A DNA stretch of 64,000 nt from Hymenopus coronatus (Eukaryota > Arthropoda > Insecta > Mantodea > Hymenopodidae): positions 98,704,501 through 98,768,500 of the forward strand of contig CM060883.1 in NCBI GenBank assembly GCA_030762935.1, read 5' to 3'. Below the pieces are notes generated by a model. That model did not search any database. It saw nothing but the letters and a program-made list of their open reading frames with translations, and had not been told where the DNA came from. This document shows positions 55,201 through 64,000 of this stretch, one piece after another. Positions within the stretch are counted from its first letter, which is position 1. Every line of letters starts with the position of its first letter. The position numbers and the translations under genes are program-made.

Positions 55201-58200
55201 TGAGTATCTGTGTGTGTATCTCTGTGTGAGTGTCTGTGTTAGTGTCTGCGTGTATATCTGTGTGTTAGTGTCTGTGTGTGTATCTGTGTGTGTATCTGTG
55301 TGTGAGTGTCTGTGTGTGTATCTGTGTGTGAGTTTCTGTGTGTGTATCTGTGTGTGAGTGTCTGTGTGTGTATCTGTGTGTAAGTATCTTTGTGTGTATC
55401 TGTTTGTGAGTGTCTGTGTGTGTATCTGTGTGTGAGTATCTGTGTGTCTATCTATGTGTTAGTATCTGTGTGTGAGTATCTGTGTGTGTATCTGTGTGTG
55501 AGTATCTGTGTGAGTGTCATAGTGTGTATCTGTGTGTGAGTGTCTGTGTGTGTATCTGTGTGTGAGTGTCTGTGTATCTGTGTGTGTATCTGTGTGAGTA
55601 TCTGTGTGTGAGTGTCTGTGTGTGTATCTGTGTGTGTGTCTCTGTGTGTATCTGTGTGTGGGTGTGTCTGTGTGTACCTGTGTGTGTATCTGTGTGTGAG
55701 TGTTTGTGTGTGTATCAGTGTGTGTCTTTGTGTGTCTCTGTGTGTGAATGTCTGTGTGTGAGTGTCTGTGTGTGAGTGACTGTGTGTGAGTGTCTGTGTG
55801 TGTATGTGTGTGAGTGTCTGTGTGTGAGTGTCTGTGGCGAGTGTCTGTGTGTGAATCTCTGTGTGATAGTCTTTGTGTGAGTGTCTGTGTGTATCTATGT
55901 GTGAGTGTCTGTGAGTGTATTTTTGTGTGTATCTGTGTGTGAGTGTCTTTATGTGTATTTGTGTGTGTATCTGTGTGTGAGTGTCTGTGTGTATCTGTGT
56001 GTGTTTCTGTGTGTGAGGTTCTGTGTGTGTATCTGTTTGTATCTGAGTTTGAGTGTCTGTGTGTGTATCTGTGTGTGAGTACATGTGTGTGTATCTGTAT
56101 GTGTGTATCTTTGTGTGAGTTTCTGTGTGTGTATCTTTGTGTGAGTGTCTGTGTGAGTATCTGTGTCTGTGTATCTGTGTGTGAGTGTCTGTGTATGAGT
56201 GTCTATGTGTGTATCTTTGTGTGAGTGTCTGTGTTTGTGTATCTGTGTGAGTATATGTGTATGAGTGTCTGTGTGTGAGTGTCTGTGTGAGTCTATGTTC
56301 GAGCGTCAGTGAGTGAGTGTCTGTGTGTGAGTGTCTGTGTGCGCGTTTCTGTGTGTGAGTGTCTGTGTGTAAGTTTTTGTGTGTGTATCTGTGTGTGAGT
56401 GTCTGTGTGTGCATCTGTGTGTGTATTTGTTTGTGAGTATCTGTGTGTGTATCTGTGTTTGTAAATGTGTCTGTCATTTGTGTGTGAGTGTCTGTGTGTG
56501 TATCTGTGTGTGTATCTGTGTGTGAGTGTCTGTGTTTATCTGTGTTTGTATATGTGTCTGTCATCTGTGTGTGTGTATCAGTGTGTGTGAGTGTCTGTGT
56601 GTGTATCTGTGTGTGAGTGTCTGTGTATGAATCTGTGTGTGTGCATCAGTGTGTGTGAGTGTCTGTGTGTGTATCTGTGTGTGAGTGTCTGTGTGTGTAT
56701 CTGAGTGTGAGTATCTGTGTGTGTATCTGTGTATGTATCTGTGTGTGTGCATCAGTGTGTGTGAGTGTCTGTGTGTGTATCTTTGTGTGAGTGTCTGTGT
56801 GTGTATCTGAGTGTGAGTATCTCAGTGTGTATCTGTGTGTGTGTGTCTGTGTATGTATCTGTGTGTGAGTGTCTGTGTGTATATCTGTGTGAGTATCTGT
56901 GTGTGAGTGTCGGTTTGTGTTTCTGTGTGTGAGTATCTGTGTGTGTATCTGTGTGTGAGGGTCCGTGTGTGTTTCTGTGTGTGAGTAACATTGTATGTAT
57001 CTGTGTGTATCTGTGTGTGAGTGTCTGTGTGTTTATCTGTGTGTGATCTCTGTGTGTGAGTGTCTGTGTGTGTATCTGTGTGTGTATCTGTGTGTGAGTG
57101 TCTGTGTGTGAGTGTCTGTGTGTATATCTGTGTGTGTAGCTGTGTGTGAGTGTCTGTGTGTGTATCTGTTTGTGTATCTGTGTGTGAGTGTCTGTGTGGT
57201 TATCTGTGTGTGAGTGTCTGTGTGTGTATCTGTGTGTGAGTATTTTTTGTGTTTATCTGTGTGTGAGTGTCCGTGTGTATATCTGTGTGTGAGTATCTGT
57301 GTGTCTATCTGTTTGTTAGTATCTGTGTGTGTATCTGTGTGTGAGTATCTGTGTGTGTATCTGTGTGTGAGTATCATTGTGAGTGTCATAGTGTGTGTCT
57401 GTGTGTGAGTGTCTGTGTGTGAGTATCTGTGTGTGTATCTGTGTGTGAGTATCTATGTGAGTGTCATAGTGTGTATCTGTGTGTGAGTGTCTGTGCGTGT
57501 ATCTGTATGAGTGTCTGTGTGTGTATCTGTGTTTGAGTGTCTGTGTGTGTACTTTGTGTGAATCTGTGTGTGTATCTGTGTGTGAGTGTCTGTGTGTGTA
57601 TCTGTGTGAGTATCTGTGTGAGTGTCTGTGTGTGAATCTCTGTGTGAGTGTCTCATTGTGTATCTGTGTGTGTATCTGTGTGTGTATCTGTGTGTAAGTG
57701 TCTGTGTGTGTATCTGTGTGTGAGTGTCTGTGTATGAGTGTCTTTGTGTGAGTGTGTGTGTGAGTGTCTGTGTGAGTGTCTGTGTGTGTATCTGTGTCTG
57801 AGTGTCTGTGTGTGTATCTGTGTTTGTGTGTCTGTGAGTGTATTTGTGTGTATCTGTGTGTATCTGTGTGTGAGTTTCTGTGTGTGTATCTGTGTGTATC
57901 TGTGTATGAGTGTATGTGTGTGTATCTGTGTGTCTGTGTGTGTCTCTGTGTGTGAATGTCTGTGTGTGATTGTCTGTGTGTGAGTGACTGTTTGTATCTG
58001 TGTGGTAGTGTCTGTGTGTGTATCTGTGAGTGTATCCGTGTGTGAGTGTCTGTGTGTGAGTGTCTGAATGTGTATCTGTGTGTGTATCTCTGTGTGAATG
58101 TCTGTGTGTGAGTGTCTGTGTGTGTATCTATGTGTGAGTGTCTGTGTGTGTATCTGTATGTGTATCTGTGTGTGAGTGTCTGTGTGTGTATCTGTGTGTG

Positions 58201-58833
58201 AGTTTCTGTGTTTGTATCTGTGTGTATCTGTGTGTGAGTGTCTGTGTGTGTATCTGTGTGTGAGTGTATGTGTTTATCTGTGTGTGAGTGTCTATGTGTG
58301 TATCTTTGTGTGAGTGTCTGTATGTGTGTATCTTGGTGTGAGTGTCTGTGTGAGTATCTGTGTTTGTGTATCTGTGTGTGAGTGTCTGTGTATGAGTGTC
58401 TATGTGTATCTGTGTGTGTATCTTTGTGTGATTGTCTTTGTGTGTGTATCTGTGTGAGTATCTGTGTATGAGTGTCTGTGTGTGAGTGTCTGTGTGTATA
58501 TGGGTGTGAGCGTCAGTGAGTGAGTGTCTGTGTGTGTGTCTGTGTGTGAGTGTCTGTGTGCGTATCTGTGTGTGAGTGTCTGTGTGTGTATCTGTGTGTG
58601 TATCTGTGTGTGAGTGTCTGTGTGCATCTATGTGTGTACTTGTGTGTGAGTATCTGTGTGTGTATCTGTGTTTGTATATATGTGTCTGTCATCTGTGTGT
58701 GAGTGTCTGTGTGTGTATCTGTGTGTGAGTGTCTGTGTGTGTATCTGTGTGTGAGTGTCTGTGTTTATCTGTGTTTGTATATGTGTCTGTCATCTGTGTG
58801 TGTGTATCAGTGTGTGTGAGTGTCTGTGTGTCT
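37201..58833 (+). repeat. Higher-order units of about 9.1 kb (two full, one partial)
   Basis: 'agtgtcatagtgtg' occurs at 37,291, 46,433 and 55,513 (spacings 9,142 and 9,080). 'tagcattgtatgag' is at 40,101 and 49,123 (9,022). The 'gagcgtcagtgagtg' pair is at 38,057 and 42,951, then 46,995 and 52,159, then 56,301. 'gtattttttgagtgtc' is at 36,411, 45,576 and 54,697. Each unit includes segments also found in the 3.85-kb units, such as the GCGTTTCTG-rich block at 38.1-39.0 and 47.0-48.3 kb, so the longer unit is a mosaic derived in part from the shorter. The third copy is rearranged after about 57 kb and stops at the junction with the 61-bp satellite. Confidence 0.85.
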
Positions 58834-61800
58834 TGCAACGCAAGAAGACTTGCTGTTAATAATTATGCTACACAATCTCAATCAGCCGAAACTGTGCAAC
58901 GGAAAAAGTCTCACTGTTAATAATTATGCTACACAATCTCAATCAGCCGAAACTGTATAACGGAACAAGATTCGTTGTTAATAATTATGCTACGTAATCT
59001 CAATCTGACGAAACTGTGCAACGGAACAAGACTAGCTGTTAATAATTATGCCACACAATCTCAATCAGCTGAAACTGTGCAACGGAACTACACTCGCTGT
59101 TAATAATTATGCTACACAATCTCAATCGCCGAAACTGTGCAACGGAACAAGACTCGCTGTTAAAAATTATGATACACAATCTCAATCAGCCGAAACTGTG
59201 CAACGGAACAAAACTCGCTGTTAATAATTATGCTATGCAATCTCAATCAGCCGAAACTGTGCAACGGAGCAAGACTCGCTGTTAATAATTATGCTACGCA
59301 ATCTCAATCAGCCGAAACTGTGCAACGGAACAAGACTCGCTGTTAATAAGTATGCTACGCAGTCTCAATCAGCCGAAACTATGCAACGTAACAAGAATCG
59401 CTGTTATTAATTATGCTACACAATCTCAATCAGCCGAAACTGTGCAACGGAACAAAACTCGCTGTTATTAATTATGATGCGCACTCTCAATCAGCCGAAA
59501 CTGTGCAGGGGAACAAGACTCTCTGTTAATAATTATACTACGCAACCTCAATCAGCCGAAACTGTGCAAAGAAACAAAACTCGCTGTTATTAATTATGCT
59601 ACACAATCTCAATCAGCCGAAACTGTGCAACGGAACAAAACTCGCTGTTATTGATTATGATGCGCACTCTCAATCAGCCGAAACTGTGCAACGGAACGAG
59701 ACTCTCTGTTAATAATTATGCTACGCAACCTCAATCAGCCGAAACTGTGCAAAGAAACAAAACTCGCTGTTAATAATTATGCTATGCAATCTCAATAAGC
59801 CAAAACTGTGCAACGGAACAAGACTCTCTGTTGATAATAATGCTACACATTCTCAATCAGTCGAAACTGTGCAACAGAACAAAACTCGCTTTTAATAATT
59901 ATCCTACACAATATCAATCAGACGAAACTGTGCAACGTAACAAGAAACGCTGTTATTAATTATCCTACACGATCTCAATCAGCCGAAACTGTGCAATGGA
60001 ACAAAACTCGCTGTTAATAATTATACCACGTAATCTCAATCAGCCGAAACTGTGCAACGGAACAAAATTCGCTGTTAATAATTATGCTACGCAGTCTCAA
60101 TCAGCCGAAACTGTGCAATGGAACAAGACTCGCTGTTAATAATTATGCTACACAATCTCAATCAGCCGAAATTTTGCGACGGTACAAAGCTCGCTGCTAA
60201 TAATTGTGCTACACAATCACAATCAGGCGAAACTGTAAAACGGAGCAAGACTCGCAGTGAATAATTATGCTACGTAATCTCAATGACCCGAAACTGTGCA
60301 ACGGATTAAGACTCGCTGTTAATAATTACGATACGCAGACTCAATCAGCCGAAACTGTGCAACAAGACTCGCTGTTAATAATTACGCTACGCAACCTGAA
60401 TCAGCCGAAACTGTGTAACAGAACAAGACTCGCTGTTATTGATTATGCTACGCAGTCTCAATCAGCTTAAACTGTGCAACGGAGCAAGACTCGCTGTAAA
60501 TAATTATGCTAGGCAGTCTCATTCAGCCGAAACTGCGCAACGGAACAAGACTCGCTGTTATTAATTATGCTACACAAACTCAATCAGCCGAAACTGTGCA
60601 ACGGAACAAGACTCGCTGTTATTAATTATGCTACACAATCTCAATCAGCCGAAACTGTGCATCGGAACAAAACTCGCTGTTAATAATTATGCTACACAAT
60701 CTCAATCAGCCGAAACTGTGCCACGGAACAAGACTCGCTGTTAATAATTATGCTACCCAATCTCACTCAGCCTAAACTGTGCAACGGAAAAAAACTCGCT
60801 GTTAATAATTATGCTACACAATCTCAATCAGCCGAAACTGTACAACGGAACAAGACTCGCTGTTTATAATTATGATACACAATTTCAATCAGCCGAAACT
60901 TTGCAACGGAACAAGACTCGCTATTAATAATTATGCTAGACAATCTCAATCAGCCGAATTTGTGCAACGGAACAAGACTCACTGGTATTAATTATGCTAC
61001 GCAATCTCAATCAGCAGAAACTGTGCAAGGAAACAAAACTCGCTTTTAATAATTATGCTACGCAGTCTCAATCAGCCGAAATTGTGCAACGGAACAACAC
61101 TCGCTGTTAATAATTATGCTACGTAATCTCAATCAGCCGAAATTGTGCAACGGAACAAGACTCGCAGTTAATAATTATTCTACGCAATCTCAATTAGCCG
61201 AAACTGTGCAACGGAGCAAATGATGCTGTTAATAATTATGCTATTCAATCTCAATCAGCCGAAACTGTGCAACGGAACAAGACTCGCTGTTAATAATTAT
61301 GCTACGCAATCTCAATCAGCCGAAACTGTGCAACGGAACAAAACTCGCTGTTAATAGTTATGCTATGCAGTCTCAATCAGCCGAAACTGTGCAACGTAAC
61401 AAGACTCGCTGTTAATAATTTTGCTACACAATCTCAATCAGCCGAAACTGTGCAACGGAACAAAACTCGCTGTTATTAATTATGATGCGCACTCTCAATC
61501 AGCCGAAACTGTGCAACGGAACAAGACTCGCTGTTAATAATTATGCTAGGCAAACTCAACCAGCCGAAACTGTGCAAGGAAGCAAAACTCGCTGTTAATT
61601 ATTGTGCTATGCAATCTCAATCAGCCAAAACTGAGCAACGGAACAAGACACGCTGTTAATAATTATGAGATACAACCTCAATCAGCCAAAACTGTGCAAG
61701 GAAGCAAAACTCGCTGTTAATAATTGTGCTATGCTATCTCAATCAGCCGACACTGTGCAACGGAACAAGACTCGGTGTTAATAATTATGATACACAACCT

Positions 61801-64000
61801 CAATCAGCCGAAACTGTGCAACGGAACAAGACTCGCTGTTGATAATTGTGCTACACAATCTCAATCAGTCGAAACTGAGCAACGGAACAAGACTCGCTAT
61901 TAATAATTATGCCACGCAATCTGATTCAGCCCAAACTGTGCAACAGAACAAAAGTCGCTGTTAATAATTATGCTACACTATCTCAATCAGCCGAAACTGT
62001 GCAACGTATAAAGAATCGCTGCTATTAATTATGCTACACAATCTCAATCAGCCGAAACTGTGCAATGGAACAAAACTCGCTGTTAATAATTATACTACGT
62101 AATCTCAATCAGCCGAAACTGAGCAACGGAACAAAACTCGCTGTTAACAATTATATTACGCAGTCTCGATCAGCCGAAACTGTGCAATGGAACAAGAGTC
62201 GCTGTTAACAATTATGATACACAATCTCAATCACCCGAAATTGTGCGACGGAACAAAACTCGCTGTTAATAATTATGCTACACAAGCTCAATCAGCAGAA
62301 TCTGCGCAAAGGAACAAGACTCGCTGTTATTAATTATGCTACACAAACTCAATCAGCCTAAACTGTGCAACGGAACAAGACTCGCTGTTATTTATTATGC
62401 TACACAATCTCAATCAGCCGAAACTGTGCAACGGAATAAGACTCGCTGTTAATAATTATGCTACACAATCTCAATCAGCCGAAACTGTACAACGGAACAA
62501 GATTCGCTGTTATTAAGTATGCCACGCAAATTCAATCAGCCGAAACTGTGCAACGGAACAAGACTCGCTGTTTTTAATTATGATACACAATCTCAATCAG
62601 CAGAAAATGTGTAACGGAACAAGACTCGCTGTTAATAATTATGCTAGACAATCTCAATCAGCCGAATCTGTGCAACGGAACAATACTCACTGTTATTAAT
62701 TGTGCTACGCAATCACAATCAGCCGAAACTGTGCAAGGAAACAAAACTCGCTTTTAATAATTATGCTACGCAGTCTCAATCAGCCGAAATTGTGCAACGG
62801 AACAACACTCGCTGTTAATAATTATGCTACGTAATCTCAATCTGCCGAAACTGTGCAATGGAACAAGACTCGCTGTTAATAATTATTCTACGCAATCTCA
62901 ATCAGCCGAAACTGTGCAACGGAGCAAGACTCGCCGTTAATAATTATGCCACGCAAACTCAATTAGCCGAAACTGTGCAACGGAACAAGACTCGCTGTTA
63001 ATAATTATGCTACGCAGTCTCAATGAGCCGAAACTGTGCAACAAGACTCGCTGTTAATAATTATGCTACACAATCTCAATCAGCCGAAACTGTGCAACGG
63101 AACAGGACTCGCTGTTAATAATTATGTTACGCAATTTCAATCAGCCGAAACTGTGCAACGGAACAAGAATCGCTGTTAATAACTATGCTAAACAGTCTCA
63201 ATCAGCCAAAACTGTGCAACGGAACAAGACTAGCAGTTAATAATTATGCTACACCATCTCAATCAGCCGAAACTGTGCAACGGAACAAGACACGCTGTTA
63301 ATAATCACGCTACACAATCTCAATCAGCCGAAACTGTGCAAGGAAACAAAACTCGCTGTTGATAATTATGACAAGCAGTCTCAATCAGCCGAAACTGTGC
63401 AACGGAACAAGACTCGCTTTTAATAACTTTGTACACTATCTCAATCAGCCGGAACTGTGCAACTGAACAAGACTCGCGGTTTAAAATTATGCTACACAAC
63501 CTCAATTAGCCGAAACTGTGCAAGGAAACAAAACTAGGTGTTAATAATTATGCTACGCAGTCTAATTCATCCGAAACTGTGCAATGGAACAAAACTCGCT
63601 GTTATTGATTATGATACGCAGTCTCAATCAGCCGAAAGTGTGCAATGCAACAAGACTCGCTGTTAATAATTAGGCTACACAATCTCAATCAGCCGAAACT
63701 GTGCAACGGAACAAGAATCGCTGTTAATAATTATGCTATACAATCTCAATCAGCCGAAACTGTGCAATGGGACAAGAGTCGCTGTTATTAAATAAGCTAC
63801 ACAATCTCAATCAACCGAAACTGTGCAACGGAACAAAATTCGCTGTTAATAAATATGCTACACAATTTCAATCAGCCGAAACTGTGCAACGGAACAAGAC
63901 TCGCTGTCAATAATTATGCTACACAATATCAAACACACGAAACTATGCAACGGAACAAGACTCGCTGTTATTAATTATGTTACGCAGTCTCAATCAACTG
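58834..64000 (+). repeat. 61-bp satellite array, continuing past the window
   Basis: About 85 head-to-tail monomers of 61 bp. Key parts of the monomer are CTGTTAATAATTATGCTAC, CAATCTCAATCAGCCGAAAC and TGTGCAACGGAACAAGACTCG. Monomers differ by scattered substitutions (GCTACGCA/GCTACACA, AAGACTCG/AAAACTCG, GTTAATAA/GTTATTAA) and occasional deletions, for example the loss of about five bases in 'gtgcaacaagactcg' near 60,360 and 63,040. Variants recur with longer periods: 183 bp near 59,401/59,584, and 1,708 bp, exactly 28 monomers, for 61,041/62,749. The frames at 60,267-60,470 and 63,320-63,505 read monomers and are not genes. Confidence 0.97.

Larger units (their letters stand above)
22326..58833 (+). 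repeat. TG-rich satellite array of about 36.5 kb
   Basis: The + strand is overwhelmingly T and G. It is assembled from a 12-bp word, GTATCTGTGTGT, and 14-bp words GAGTGTCTGTGTGT, GAGTATCTGTGTGT and GCGTTTCTGTGTGT, plus point variants. There is no single-copy interruption longer than a few bases. Higher-order structure is described in the sub-entries. Reading frames in it are by-products. On the minus strand stop codons hardly occur, giving Thr/His/Gln/Asp/Ser-rich frames up to 681 codons. On the + strand short Cys/Val-rich frames arise between TGA codons in GTGTGAG. No promoter, intron or codon bias suggests translation. Alternating purine-pyrimidine GT tracts can form Z-DNA, which is a property of the class and not tested here. 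Confidence 0.97.

Noticed and set aside
22326..58833. Telomeric repeat array
   Set aside because: No TTAGG, TTAGGG or related short G-rich telomere unit repeats in tandem. The 12/14-bp words do not match known telomere motifs.
22790..58920. Many short + strand frames rich in Cys and Val ([13 protein letters not shown] type) as secreted cysteine-rich peptides
   Set aside because: They are the GT-repeat translated between TGA codons of GTGTGAG words and recur wherever the words recur.
58834..64000. CRISPR-like regular spacing in the 61-bp array
   Set aside because: The whole 61-bp unit is conserved, with no unique spacers, and the context is eukaryotic. It is an ordinary satellite.

Overview
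This is eukaryotic nuclear DNA, most likely from an arthropod with a large, repeat-rich genome. The evidence is: a full-length mariner with TA target duplications, several other decayed DNA transposons, tRNA-derived SINEs, a non-LTR element ending in a (CCAA)n tail, a decayed Ty1/copia element, AT-rich single-copy sequence, intron-like signals and huge satellite arrays. An insect, perhaps polyneopteran, is my guess from how familiar the repeats look; the sequence alone does not settle it. There is no sign of bacterial, organellar or viral gene organisation. Layout: (1) 1-22,325 is AT-rich intergenic DNA with old mobile elements. It holds four copies or fragments of one dispersed non-coding repeat (two in inverted orientation near the left end), a polypyrimidine tract, a piggyBac-type MITE, the possible 3' end of one host gene on the + strand (exons 6994-7273 and 8156-8268, phase-compatible across an 882-bp intron), an intact-looking mariner with a lost catalytic residue, a second broken mariner 266 bp away, a retroelement insertion with a perfect 14-bp target duplication, a Tc1/mariner-type transposase relic, a SINE with its own target duplication, a copia pol relic, another tRNA-derived SINE, a possible GIY-YIG relic, and a five-copy tandem repeat of about 110 bp. 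(2) 22,326-58,833 is one continuous TG-rich tandem array of about 36.5 kb. It is built from 12-bp and 14-bp words (GTATCTGTGTGT, GAGTGTCTGTGTGT and variants). These are organised into higher-order repeats: a local 1.31-kb duplication on the left, three units of about 3.85 kb (25.6-37.2 kb), then units of about 9.1 kb (37.2-58.8 kb, the last incomplete and rearranged). (3) 58,834-64,000 is an unrelated 61-bp satellite of about 85 monomers that runs off the window, with its own local higher-order structure (3-mer and 28-mer periods). Nothing in the two arrays is likely to encode protein. The complementary strand of the TG array contains almost no possible stop codons, so its very long Thr/His-rich reading frames are artefacts of composition. 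The genes do not form a pathway: apart from the possible host gene and one unassigned reading frame, every coding trace belongs to a transposable element, and none of those elements looks able to mobilise itself. The most interesting parts are the multi-level architecture of the TG array, its abrupt junction with the 61-bp satellite, the DD34N mariner, and the composite retroinsertion at 12,256-12,922.
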